DNA from: Promethearchaeota archaeon
GTDB taxonomy: Archaea > Asgardarchaeota > Lokiarchaeia > Sigynarchaeales > SOKP01
Reading direction: 5' to 3'
DNA: 16,211 bases
Assembly: GCA_014730295.1 (NCBI GenBank)
Contig: WJIN01000106.1
Span: 1 to 16,211 of the forward strand
The position numbers and the translations under genes were made by a program. Positions 6,875 through 14,407 of the stretch are shown here, piece after piece (the first letter of the stretch is position 1; each line of letters opens with the position of its first letter). The notes under the pieces were generated by a model. The model was given only the letters and a program-made list of their open reading frames with translations, searched no databases and was not told the DNA's origin.

Positions 6875-8105
6875 ATTCTTTCAATGAAGCGATAAACTCA
6901 ACAACCTTAGCTAACTTCTCCTTTTCTGAGAGAAGCATATATTGCGGGAATTCTACACTTCGCTTGTAAATATCTGAAACAATTGGAAAATTCGAATTAT
7001 CACTCTTATTTCCTCCCCAATTGGCCATCGAGTAGTCAATTCCCTTTCTGAGATTAATATCTTTGAAGCATTGTAAACTGTGGAGTGGAGGGTAGCAATC
7101 ATCGGTTGGGATCCCATTCCGGTTCAATTTTTTATAAAATTGAATTTTCGTCAGTCCATTAAATTTTTCTGGCTCAAAAACGAGGGGAAACACATACCAT
7201 CCCAGTTCTTCCGTACTGGGTGTTGGTTTCATTGTCCTAAGACCTTCTATTTTGTTTAATTTTTCTGAAAAATATCTTGCATGTTCATTTCTGCGGAGAT
7301 GTTGCTTAGGAAATTTGCTTAATTGCGTTCTTAAGAGCGCTGCTAAGAACTCACTCATTCGATAATTTGTTCCATATACAAAATGTGCATACGAATATTG
7401 ATTCTTCATCCTACCACAATCGATAATAGAATAAATTGTATCCGCTAAATCATCATCATTACAAATGATCGCTCCACCCTCTCCGCTTGTTAAAACTTTC
7501 GATGCTTGGAAGCTGAATGTTCCTGCATCCCCCCAATTACCTACTCTTTTTCCTTTAAAACGGCTTCCTTGCGCATGCGCACAATCCTCAACGATAGTCA
7601 AATCATATTGGTCTGCAATCTCCGCTAGCTTATCCATTTCAACTGGATTACCCCCTAAATGAACTGGAACGATTGCTTTCGTTCTGTCAGTTATTAGTTT
7701 TTTAACTTTTTCCACATCCATTACTAGGGTATCTGGACGGATATCACAAAATATTGGTACTGCGTTAGTGGCAACAACCGCAGATGCAGAAGCTACAAAG
7801 GTATAATCCGAAACAATCACCTCATCTCCTAATCCAACGCCTAAAGCTAGGAGAGCGGCTTCAATAGCAACAGTACCATTAGATACCGCAATACAATGTT
7901 TGCTCTCTTGAAACTCCGCAAATTCCTCTTGAAATTTCCAATAATTCTCTCCCTTCTGTTGTCCCGGAGATCCTGCCCACCAATTTCCCGAAGTCAGTGC
8001 CTCAGTTATCGCTTTTATGTCTTTTTCGTCAAAAACAGGCCATTTATGAAAGTTTTTCTTCGGATCTTTTTCAAATGTAATAAATTTCCCACCTTTTTTG
8101 TATTG
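6873..8105 (-). CDS. DegT/DnrJ/EryC1/StrS PLP-dependent aminotransferase
   Basis: This is a fold-type-I PLP enzyme that aminates keto-sugars or keto-cyclitols. The PLP lysine lies in SFQASK (codon near 7497-7499), followed by SGEGGAI. VEDCAHAQG supplies the ring-nitrogen aspartate. The first standard start is a GTG at 7820, but that would cut the protein in mid-domain (EVIVSDYTF). Reading upstream in the same frame gives the expected family N-terminus without a stop: GGKFITFEKD, KWPVFDEKDIKAI, SGNWW, SNGTVAIEAALLALG. The frame stays open to 8105 but holds no ATG, GTG or TTG. Options are an ATT start at 8081 with GGTGG 7 bases upstream, or an ATG at 8128 joined by one base missing from an A run at 8094-8099. 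The sequence resembles L-glutamine:scyllo-inosose-type aminotransferases, but substrate is not determined. Confidence 0.88.
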   Translation of the reverse strand, partial: QYKKGGKFITFEKDPKKNFHKWPVFDEKDIKAITEALTSGNWWAGSPGQQKGENYWKFQEEFAEFQESKHCIAVSNGTVAIEAALLALGVGLGDEVIVSDYTFVASASAVVATNAVPIFCDIRPDTLVMDVEKVKKLITDRTKAIVPVHLGGNPVEMDKLAEIADQYDLTIVEDCAHAQGSRFKGKRVGNWGDAGTFSFQASKVLTSGEGGAIICNDDDLADTIYSIIDCGRMKNQYSYAHFVYGTNYRMSEFLAALLRTQLSKFPKQHLRRNEHARYFSEKLNKIEGLRTMKPTPSTEELGWYVFPLVFEPEKFNGLTKIQFYKKLNRNGIPTDDCYPPLHSLQCFKDINLRKGIDYSMANWGGNKSDNSNFPIVSDIYKRSVEFPQYMLLSEKEKLAKVVEFIASLKE

Positions 8106-8150
8106 TTATATGATAAATTTTTTACCATATTTTTAATTTTCTATCAAAAG

Positions 8151-8164
8151 AGATATAATTTATT
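8151..8164 (+). promoter_or_regulatory. TATA box of the argS operon
   Basis: AGATATAATTTATT lies about 31-44 bases before the argS ATG at 8195, with no Shine-Dalgarno in the short leader. On the other strand the same AT-rich box is about 28 bases ahead of the ATG at 8128, so it may also serve the divergent aminotransferase. Confidence 0.5.
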
Positions 8165-8194
8165 AATTGCGAATTAGCCTATTAACCTATTTCT

Positions 8195-9910
8195 ATGATT
8201 TTCGTTGATAAAAAAAAGATAGCAGAAATCGTTAGCCCAGAAATTCCATATTTCTCGGAAAAAGAATTGGAATCGATGATAGAAATTCCCCCTGCAGATT
8301 TTGATTATACATATGCATTACCTGTTTTTCGTTTAGCAAAACATGAAAGGAAAGCTCCTAACCTAATAGCTAAGGATCTATTGGATAAACTTAACAAACC
8401 CCCCTATTTAGAAGAAATAAAAACCGAAGGTCCTTATATTAATTTTAAAGTGAAACCAATAATTACTTTGGAAAATATATATGAGACAAAACAAGACTAT
8501 GGAAAAATTAGGGATAAGTTGGGGGAGAGGGAGATTAAAACAGAACGAGTAGTTATAGAATATCCTTCACCTAATACCAACAAACCCCTTCATCTGGGTC
8601 ACGTGCGTAACATGCTCATCGGATCGTCGACTACGAAACTCCTAGAATATAAAGGACATACAGTCTTTCAAGTGAACTTGAATAATGACCGCGGAATCCA
8701 TATATGTAAGTCGATGCTTGCGTATCAGAGGTTTGGGGATGGAGAAAAACCTGATAAAAAACCCGATCATTTTGTGGGAGATTTTTATGTTAAATATAAC
8801 GAGCTTGAAGACAAAAATACTGATATCATTGATGAGGCGAAAGACCTTCTTCATAAATGGGAAAAAAAAGACCCAGAAGTCCGAGCTTTGTGGGAAAAAA
8901 TGAATAAATGGGCAATTGAGGGATTTCAAGAAACCTATGAAAAATTTAACATCTCGTTTGACAAACAATATTTTGAGTCAGATTATTATTGGAAAGGGAA
9001 AGAAATAGTCCTTAATGGGTTAAACAATGGTGTATTTAAAAAGACTGACGACGGAGCAATTCAGGCGCCCTTAGAAGAGAAATACGGTCTGCCCAATAAA
9101 ATCCTTCTCAGAAGCGATGGAACCTCTATATATATAACTCAGGATATCTATTTAGCGTATTTGAAAAAAGAGGATTTCGATTACGACGCCTCGATATATG
9201 TAGTCGGAAATGAGCAAGATCTCTATTTCAAACAATTGTTTGCGGTCTTAGAGATGTTAGGGTTTCAAGAACATAAATATCACTTATCCTATGGGATGAT
9301 ATATCTTCCCGAGGGGAAAATGAAAAGCAGAGAGGGAAAGGTAGTCGATGCGGATGATTTAGTGGAAGAGATGAAAAAAATCGCCTATGAAGAGGTGAGT
9401 ATGCGCTATCCCGATTTATCTGAAAAGGAAAAGATTATGCGTTCAGAGATAATCGGAATGGCAGCTCTCAGATTTTTTATACTTAAAATAAGCCCGAAAA
9501 GTGATTTTGTATTTGATCCGGAAGAGAGTATATCTTTTGAGGGAGAAACCGGCCCTTATGTGCAATATGTATATGCACGAATACAATCGATAATAGAAAA
9601 ATCAAAAGAAGCGATTTCTCAAGATATTGATCCAAGTCAATTTATTCATGAAAAAGAATTTGGCCTTATAAAACAACTAAATTATTTCCCCGAGATCGTG
9701 GATGAGGCTGCCCAAAATTATGATATTCATCTTATACCTCAATATCTCTTAAATCTCTGTCAAACATTCAACTCATTTTATACCTCTTGCCCCGTTATTC
9801 AAGAAAACAAGGAACAAGAACGGGCACGCTTATTATTAATTCGATGTGTCCAAATTGTGATTAAGATTGGGTTGAATTTGATTGGAATTGAAACCCTAAA
9901 GGAAATGTGA
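8195..9910 (+). CDS. argS: Arginyl-tRNA synthetase
   Basis: A 571-residue class I aminoacyl-tRNA synthetase that charges tRNA(Arg) with arginine in the cytoplasm. The N-terminal Add1-like domain (about 1-100) binds the tRNA D-loop. The HIGH signature reads HLGH (133-136) within the typical context PSPNTNKPLHLGHVRN. The KMSKS counterpart is KMKSREGKVV (375-384), the ArgS form. TGPYVQYVYARI (452-463) marks the junction to the helical DALR anticodon-binding domain, which ends normally at 571. Length and order are those of a complete enzyme. The ATG has a TATA box about 35 bases upstream. It is the first gene of a three-gene plus-strand unit, ending 25 bases before the ureohydrolase gene. An arginine enzyme leading an agmatine/hypusine pair may be meaningful or mere convenience. 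Confidence 0.97.
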   Translation: MIFVDKKKIAEIVSPEIPYFSEKELESMIEIPPADFDYTYALPVFRLAKHERKAPNLIAKDLLDKLNKPPYLEEIKTEGPYINFKVKPIITLENIYETKQDYGKIRDKLGEREIKTERVVIEYPSPNTNKPLHLGHVRNMLIGSSTTKLLEYKGHTVFQVNLNNDRGIHICKSMLAYQRFGDGEKPDKKPDHFVGDFYVKYNELEDKNTDIIDEAKDLLHKWEKKDPEVRALWEKMNKWAIEGFQETYEKFNISFDKQYFESDYYWKGKEIVLNGLNNGVFKKTDDGAIQAPLEEKYGLPNKILLRSDGTSIYITQDIYLAYLKKEDFDYDASIYVVGNEQDLYFKQLFAVLEMLGFQEHKYHLSYGMIYLPEGKMKSREGKVVDADDLVEEMKKIAYEEVSMRYPDLSEKEKIMRSEIIGMAALRFFILKISPKSDFVFDPEESISFEGETGPYVQYVYARIQSIIEKSKEAISQDIDPSQFIHEKEFGLIKQLNYFPEIVDEAAQNYDIHLIPQYLLNLCQTFNSFYTSCPVIQENKEQERARLLLIRCVQIVIKIGLNLIGIETLKEM

Positions 9911-9935
9911 AAATTAAAGGAGAAAAGTAAAAATT

Positions 9936-10841
9936 ATGAAATTTTTTGACTATGGAGAAGTTATTAAGAATGATACCGAATTTGTAATATTTGGTTTTCC
10001 ATGGGATTATCTCACTTCGATTGATCTGCCTAATTCTTCTGATGCGCCCGAGCAAATCAGAGAAGTAACAAATGATTTAGCATTAACCACTGAAATGGGC
10101 ACCTATATTCCCGAATTAAAAGTTGTTGATTTGGGAGATATTGAAATAATTAATAAAGATGTGGAGCAGAACATACGTAAAGCGAGAAAATTTGTTAATT
10201 ATATCTATAAACAAAAAGATGATGTCATTCCGATTATGATTGGGGGAGATCATTTTTGTTCATTCCCTATCGCAAAGACTGTTGGAGATCATTTCAAGGA
10301 GAAGAAAAGACTTGGGATGTTAATTTTCGATGCGCATCTCGATTTATATGAGGAGTGGGATAAGGGTGTATATTCTCATGCCACAATCTCACATCGATTA
10401 TATGATTTGGAATATATTAATAATAGGAACCTATTGATTGTTGGGACACGAGATATTGATATTCCAGAATATGAAATTGCTCAAAAAGAAGAGATATCTT
10501 ATCTAAATACGCATGAATTGGCAGCGACAGATATCAAAGCTTATAATCAGAAAATACTTAACTTCTTTCGAGACTCTCATATCAGCCATCTATATGTATC
10601 AATCGATATCGATGCATTAGATCCCTCCATCGCACCAGGAACGGGTTTTGCTATTCCAGGCGGATTTACCTATAGGCAACTATGGTATATTCTACATGAG
10701 ATTTCTGCCCATTTTAATATAATCGGTTTCGATTTAGTTGAAGTGGCCCCGAACTTGGATTTACCAAACCGAATCACACGAAATTTGGCAGCAAAACTTA
10801 TTATTGAATTTATTTCATTTATTTCTAATCAAAAAACTTAA
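9936..10841 (+). CDS. Arginase/agmatinase-family ureohydrolase
   Basis: A 301-residue binuclear-manganese ureohydrolase, best read as agmatinase-like (agmatine to putrescine plus urea) or a guanidino-polyamine hydrolase. All six metal ligands of the family are visible: H106 in GGDH (103-106), D132, H134 and D136 in DAHLD, and D224 and D226 in SIDIDALDPSIAPGTG (222-237). SHAT at 147-150 corresponds to the substrate-side SH(G/A)T loop. The C-terminus TRNLAAKLIIEFI is family-typical. Length is normal. AAAGGAGA (9916-9923) is a clear Shine-Dalgarno 13 bases before the ATG. It sits 25 bases after argS and 15 bases before deoxyhypusine synthase. The pairing suggests it serves hypusine formation, perhaps removing urea from an agmatine-derived side chain. 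Substrate choice between arginine, agmatine and modified protein cannot be settled from motifs. Confidence 0.92.
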   Translation: MKFFDYGEVIKNDTEFVIFGFPWDYLTSIDLPNSSDAPEQIREVTNDLALTTEMGTYIPELKVVDLGDIEIINKDVEQNIRKARKFVNYIYKQKDDVIPIMIGGDHFCSFPIAKTVGDHFKEKKRLGMLIFDAHLDLYEEWDKGVYSHATISHRLYDLEYINNRNLLIVGTRDIDIPEYEIAQKEEISYLNTHELAATDIKAYNQKILNFFRDSHISHLYVSIDIDALDPSIAPGTGFAIPGGFTYRQLWYILHEISAHFNIIGFDLVEVAPNLDLPNRITRNLAAKLIIEFISFISNQKT

Positions 10842-10856
10842 GTATTAGGTTCTAAA

Positions 10857-11801
10857 ATGACGAAAGATAAATTTAAAGACTATTTAAATAATGTGAATCA
10901 GTTTAAGATTACGAAAAACACAGATATCATCTCTCTCATTAATAATTTAAGAGGAACAGGATTTAATGCAAAAAGATTGGCAATTGCTTGTCAGATTTAT
11001 GAAAAAATGGTTCGAGATGAGAAGTGCGTGAAATTCTTTGGACTAGCGGGGGCGATGGTGCCCGTGGGAATGCAAGGGATTATTCATGATTTCATTGAAG
11101 ATGGGTTCATAGATATCTTAGTTACAACGGGTGCCAATCTGACGCATGATATCGCCGAAACCCTTGGTTATCATCATCTTCAAGGAGAGATGGATTTAAA
11201 TCAGTTAGATGATGCCAATTTGCGTAAGGAAAGAATGAATCGTATATATGATGTGTTTTTACCCGATAAAGTCTATGAGGGAATTGAGGATTTTATTTCT
11301 GAGCTGGATATTCCCGATCAGAACATGTCTGTCAGTTCTTTCCTCAAATTCCTAGGTCAGCAGCTTCCTGATAACCCTCATTCGATTCTAAAAATAGCTG
11401 CAGAAAAAAATATCCCCATCTTTTGCCCAGCATTTACGGACTCTGGTCTTGCCCTTCAGCTCGGATTTCACTTCCAGAAATTAAATCTAAACCATTTCAA
11501 AGATATGTTAGAAATGGTGGACCTTGCGTGGGATGCAGCAAATGCTGGCGTGTGTATTATTGGCGGAGGGGTTCCTAAGAATTTTATTTTTCAATCCCTA
11601 CAGTTTTGTCCCACATCAGCCAAATATGCGATTCAGATTACTATGGATCGACCCGAACCCGGCGGTCTAAGCGGGGCGACTTTAAGCGAAGCTATGTCAT
11701 GGGGTAAAGTCAATGAGGATGCAGAGCATTCGATGATAATATCAGATGCGACTATAGCACTTCCTTTAATTCTCTGGTATCTTAAAACCTCATTTCCCTA
11801 A
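10857..11801 (+). CDS. dys: Deoxyhypusine synthase
   Basis: A 314-residue NAD-dependent enzyme of the deoxyhypusine synthase family, which transfers an aminobutyl group from spermidine to one lysine of aIF5A. TTGANLTHD (90-98), GLAGAMVP (62-69), IGGGVPKN (235-242) and DATIALPL (297-304) are the NAD-fold signatures. The catalytic lysine is K284 in SWGK, with W282 and E278 as expected. Aligned by eye with the human enzyme as I remember it, the spermidine-site aspartates (human D313 and D316) are replaced by P268 and L271, in the segment RPEPGGLSGAT, and the His-His pair after GGGV-K is N-F. Many archaeal relatives seem to share this form. The start is 15 bases after the ureohydrolase stop, with AGGT as a weak Shine-Dalgarno. 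It is the last gene of the operon. Confidence 0.93.
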   Translation: MTKDKFKDYLNNVNQFKITKNTDIISLINNLRGTGFNAKRLAIACQIYEKMVRDEKCVKFFGLAGAMVPVGMQGIIHDFIEDGFIDILVTTGANLTHDIAETLGYHHLQGEMDLNQLDDANLRKERMNRIYDVFLPDKVYEGIEDFISELDIPDQNMSVSSFLKFLGQQLPDNPHSILKIAAEKNIPIFCPAFTDSGLALQLGFHFQKLNLNHFKDMLEMVDLAWDAANAGVCIIGGGVPKNFIFQSLQFCPTSAKYAIQITMDRPEPGGLSGATLSEAMSWGKVNEDAEHSMIISDATIALPLILWYLKTSFP

Positions 11802-11840
11802 TATCAATTCTATAAATAATTAACAAAGAGTCTTGTTCTA

Positions 11841-11879
11841 ATTTTCGGAAAATATTGGAACTATAGGTTTTTAAAAAAA
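11841..11879. terminator. Bidirectional terminator after the argS operon
   Basis: A small inverted repeat (ATTTT-CGG-AAAAT, 11841-11853) is followed by TTTTT (11868-11872) and AAAAAAA (11873-11879). The A run is a T run for the convergent gene ending at 11881. The arrangement can stop both transcripts. Confidence 0.45.
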
Positions 11880-11880
11880 T

Positions 11881-12348
11881 CTATTTTTCTTTGAGAATTT
11901 CACTAAATTTTTGGTCCATATTTTTAGTAGTTGTCCCAAATATTGAATTCAATTCTTCTTTAAATTCTCGAAATTGTGCTACTTTAGAGAGGAATTTTCC
12001 AGAATAGAATTCTATAAATCGTTCTATGGCTTTTTTCAATAAAGGCTTAATTATAGATCTAATACGCTTTTCTACTTTTTTTTCTTTATCAAAAATCACA
12101 TAGGCATAAATAGGTTCTGGCTCGACTCCATCCCTAGATATAATAGTATCTTCCACAAACGCGATCGTATACTTTTTGCCGTCTAAATAGTGAAGTTTTT
12201 TCGAGGAAAATGCAGTTTCCGCCAAATTTATAAGTGCAATAAAAAGGGCACTCCGAAGATCAGTTTCATCATTTTTACCTGTTTCATGATACTTGACATT
12301 GACCAAGGAATATCCCCGAAACAAAATACCGACTTCTCTGATAAGCAT
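11881..12348 (-). CDS. Possible longin/roadblock-like small protein
   Basis: I do not recognise a sequence family for this 155-residue protein, but its predicted element order resembles the longin/profilin-like fold common in Asgard trafficking proteins. An opening strand (EVGILFRGYSLVNVKYH, 5-21) leads to a helix (RSALFIALINLAETAF, 32-47). Two or three strands follow (LHYLDG, YTIAFVEDT, IYAYVIFDKE), then a long helix (about 92-116, IRSIIKPLLKKAIERFIEFY) and a charged C-terminal helix. No cysteines, signal peptide or membrane segment. A TATA-like box (about 12372-12388) lies some 30 bases ahead of the ATG, and no Shine-Dalgarno is clear. It stands alone, convergent with the argS operon. Longin-like domains often partner with small GTPases, one of which lies 3.5 kb away. 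Fold call is low to moderate. Confidence 0.55.
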   Translation of the reverse strand: MLIREVGILFRGYSLVNVKYHETGKNDETDLRSALFIALINLAETAFSSKKLHYLDGKKYTIAFVEDTIISRDGVEPEPIYAYVIFDKEKKVEKRIRSIIKPLLKKAIERFIEFYSGKFLSKVAQFREFKEELNSIFGTTTKNMDQKFSEILKEK

Positions 12349-12360
12349 TCGTGATACCTA

Positions 12361-12700
12361 ATCCGATATTACTTTTTAAAATTATAATTTGTTTCATTTA
12401 AAGATAAGAATAGAATTATAAAAAATTCTTTCATGATATTAGTTAATTATCACCACAAAAATCAAAAAATAATCACAATTCTTTTTTATTCAATATTTTA
12501 CTTGATGGATATCATAAAATTTTATAATTATTTGACAAGAATGTAGGATAATTATAATACTACAAGAGTTAATTTATATCTGAAATTCAACCACATTTAA
12601 ATGTGATGCTCAAATGAAAAAGTGGCTTATTAATGGAAATTGATCTTATCAATAAAATTAATAAAACAAGGGCAGTTCGACCACCAAAAATAATATAAAA
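12361..12700. other. AT-rich intergenic region with a 14-bp palindrome
   Basis: No convincing gene. CACATTTAAATGTG (12592-12605) is a perfect 14-bp palindrome that could be an operator or a symmetric TATA element. It precedes a 21-codon plus-strand ORF (12633-12698) without a Shine-Dalgarno, which I regard as unproven. GCAGTTCGACCACCA near 12672-12686 resembles a tRNA 3' end but has no stems. Further left (12481-12560) the DNA is simple AT-rich sequence. Confidence 0.35.
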
Positions 12701-12702
12701 TG

Positions 12703-12741
12703 AAAAAAAGAGTAAATAAAGAGAGAAAAAAAATTGAAAAA
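12703..12741 (-). terminator. T-tract terminator of the Hsp20 gene
   Basis: Read on the minus strand, runs of 5, 8 and 7 Ts (12741-12737, 12733-12726, 12709-12703) follow the Hsp20 stop at 12756. There is no stem. It has the same multi-tract form as the terminator after the BRCT gene. Confidence 0.55.
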
Positions 12742-12755
12742 CGGCTTAATATGGG

Positions 12756-13259
12756 TTATTTCACTTCGATTTTCTTTTTCTCGACTGGCTCGGGCTCTTT
12801 CTTTGGGACCGTTACCGTTAAGATTCCCTTTTCCAAGTTGGCATCAATCGCCTCATCATCAATGTTTTCAGGGAGAGTAAACGCTCTGTAATAGCGGGAT
12901 GAGCGATATTCGCTCCTGACTACCTCTCCATCCTCTTCTTTCTTCTCCTCCTCTTCAATTTCTCCTTTAATTTCTAGGACACCATCGTGGAATGAAACTT
13001 CAATGTCGCCTTTATCGAGGCCGGGCATCTCTGCGGAGATCTCAAATTCTCCATCCGATTCTTTGATATTCGTGAGCGGAGTTCTAAACAGTGGTCCTTC
13101 TTCTTTTTCCATCAAGCTTAAACTGGGCCATCGTGTGGGTCGCCAGAAATCGCCAAAACTTCGAGAAATTTCGTCGAACATTTTGTCCATTTCCTGAAAA
13201 ATTGAAAATGGTCGTTCTCTTCTTATGGATAATTCGCGAGATTTTTCTTCTTCAGACAT
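12756..13259 (-). CDS. Small heat-shock protein, Hsp20/alpha-crystallin family
   Basis: A 167-residue ATP-independent holdase that binds unfolding proteins in the cytoplasm as an oligomer. The N-terminal arm (1-55) is rich in F, R and W (FRxxxRW type: FWRPTRWPSLSL). The alpha-crystallin domain spans about 58-150, with TNIKESDGEFEISAEMPG (63-80), GVLEIKGE, RSSRYYRAFTLPE and the hallmark EKGILTVTVPK. The C-terminus ends KKIEVK, an I-x-V/I-x-I-type anchor for oligomer assembly. Loop 102-113 is unusually acidic (EEEEKKEEDGE). The start is set by a perfect AGGAGGT Shine-Dalgarno (13267-13273), 7 bases before the ATG. Codons are biased to third-position G/C, as expected for a highly expressed gene. 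It is a single-gene unit with a structured promoter region upstream. Confidence 0.96.
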   Translation of the reverse strand: MSEEEKSRELSIRRERPFSIFQEMDKMFDEISRSFGDFWRPTRWPSLSLMEKEEGPLFRTPLTNIKESDGEFEISAEMPGLDKGDIEVSFHDGVLEIKGEIEEEEKKEEDGEVVRSEYRSSRYYRAFTLPENIDDEAIDANLEKGILTVTVPKKEPEPVEKKKIEVK

Positions 13260-13561
13260 AACATCAACCTCCTTTTAATTTGGTGTTAGAGATTAATATT
13301 TTCCTAAAGATTTTGGGTTTTGTTTATTTTATATTTCTTGTAAAGGCAAGCTTTACATCTTTCAATTTATTATTATGAATTGATATATTTAAATATTTCG
13401 GTTTCGCATTATAAATTAGTATATAAGCCCAAAATCCAATTACTAAGGTCTTTCCAATATTTTGACATCAAGAGCCCAAGAGAAGTAAAATTTTTTGCAA
13501 ATGAGCGAGATTATATTTAGCGCTCAACTCGATAGAAATAAAAAAAGAAGATTTCTTGAAA
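13260..13561. other. Intergenic region between Hsp20 and the exported protein
   Basis: Apart from the Hsp20 control elements, a second TATA-like block facing right (TTATAAATTAGTATATAAG, 13409-13427) is present. It precedes a 22-codon plus-strand ORF (13501-13569) that overlaps the 3' end of the exported-protein gene. There is no Shine-Dalgarno, and I would not annotate that ORF as a gene. Confidence 0.3.
13324..13403 (-). promoter_or_regulatory. Hsp20 upstream control region
   Basis: Two TATA candidates face the gene. The distal one is CCGAAATATTTAAATATA (minus strand, 13400-13383), with a BRE-like CCGAAA and a 12-bp palindrome at 13385-13396. The proximal one is GAAATATAAAATAAA (about 13337-13323). 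Between them lies an inverted repeat GTAAAG-N5-CTTTAC (13340-13356). If the distal promoter is used, the repeat falls just inside the transcript. If the proximal one is used, it lies immediately upstream of the TATA box. Either position suits a heat-shock regulator site. The function is inferred. Confidence 0.5.
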
Positions 13562-14347
13562 TTAATTAATTGTTAATTTTTTCCGGGAAACGGTCCATCC
13601 AATTGAAACTGTAGCAATTATCAGTATGGATATCAAGACCAAAGGTGTACCGAAAGGGATATTTGCAGGTGGTGTTAGGGTTAATTCAGCATAAGTAGAT
13701 GGAATAGAAATATTTCCACTCTGAGGCACCATCCATCCCGATACATATTGATTAGTATCAAACATAATTCTTATAGTATTATTGGAATTTCCAACAGGCA
13801 GAATATTATTCATCTCATCGGGTCTAGAAGTACCGTCGTAAGAGGAACTAAAGGTAATATTTATCGCAAATTCCATAATGGTATGATTTCTATCTTGTTT
13901 ATTCGGACTAATCCCAAATCCCATGACCCATTGCACCATACTATTACCAATATCACCATTTTCTTGATCACGATCCAAATGCATTTTAATATTACTATCA
14001 TTCAGATTATCATAATTGCAGTCGAAATAAATATAAAAGTTGTCATAATTTTCGGAAGTGTTATCTGGTAAATCATCAAATAAGATATATAACTTATCTT
14101 GGGTGTTTTTGATGTATATGTGTATGGTATCATTGGGATGATTAGAGATAGGATTCGGTTCATGGTAAAAACTTGTGTGATATGCATCGGCCCATTCGGC
14201 TTCCGTGAAGGTGCCATCGATAGTTGGGGTAATGGTTGCCTTATAACTTTTAAGCGTATTTATCTCACCCTTGACCGCAATACCAGTTAACATAGAAAAA
14301 CATAGTGTTAAGAACATTCCTAGAAATAATAGATTTTGTTTCTTCAT
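13562..14347 (-). CDS. Exported membrane-anchored protein with CBM9/DOMON-like domain
   Basis: A 261-residue surface protein from the ATG at 14347; a GTG at 14356 would add three residues and is less likely. Residues 1-28 are a Sec-type signal peptide (MKKQN, then a leucine/phenylalanine-rich core). ATITPTIDGTFTEAEWADA (37-55) is the opening of CBM9-like or DOMON-type beta-sandwich domains, followed by strand-rich sequence with LYILFDDLPD and FYIYFDCNYD, also typical. Seven N-glycosylation sequons (N72, N96, N116, N154, N163, N189, N212) fit an archaeal cell-surface protein. A linker (TPPANIPFG) leads to a C-terminal transmembrane helix (about 234-253) and a short basic tail (SRKKLTIN). So the sandwich would face outward. 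Ligand is unknown: sugar, haem or other. The nearest genes are not clearly related to it. Confidence 0.75.
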   Translation of the reverse strand: MKKQNLLFLGMFLTLCFSMLTGIAVKGEINTLKSYKATITPTIDGTFTEAEWADAYHTSFYHEPNPISNHPNDTIHIYIKNTQDKLYILFDDLPDNTSENYDNFYIYFDCNYDNLNDSNIKMHLDRDQENGDIGNSMVQWVMGFGISPNKQDRNHTIMEFAINITFSSSYDGTSRPDEMNNILPVGNSNNTIRIMFDTNQYVSGWMVPQSGNISIPSTYAELTLTPPANIPFGTPLVLISILIIATVSIGWTVSRKKLTIN

Positions 14348-14407
14348 ATTATACACTTATCGATTTCAATAATACTAATTTGAGCTTTATCTATTTAAAA
14401 CTTATTA

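Noticed and set aside
6873..7820. Aminotransferase starting at the GTG at 7820
   Set aside because: It would remove about 95 family-conserved residues that are encoded immediately upstream in the same frame without a stop.
7896..8177. 93-codon plus-strand open frame
   Set aside because: It is the complement of the aminotransferase N-terminus, which encodes a recognisable family sequence on the minus strand.
12670..12690. tRNA-like 3' end (GTTCGAC followed by CCACCA)
   Set aside because: No T-stem pairing, no anticodon arm and no acceptor stem can be built around it; chance resemblance.
13501..13569. 22-codon plus-strand ORF
   Set aside because: Too short, without Shine-Dalgarno, and overlapping the 3' end of the gene on the other strand.
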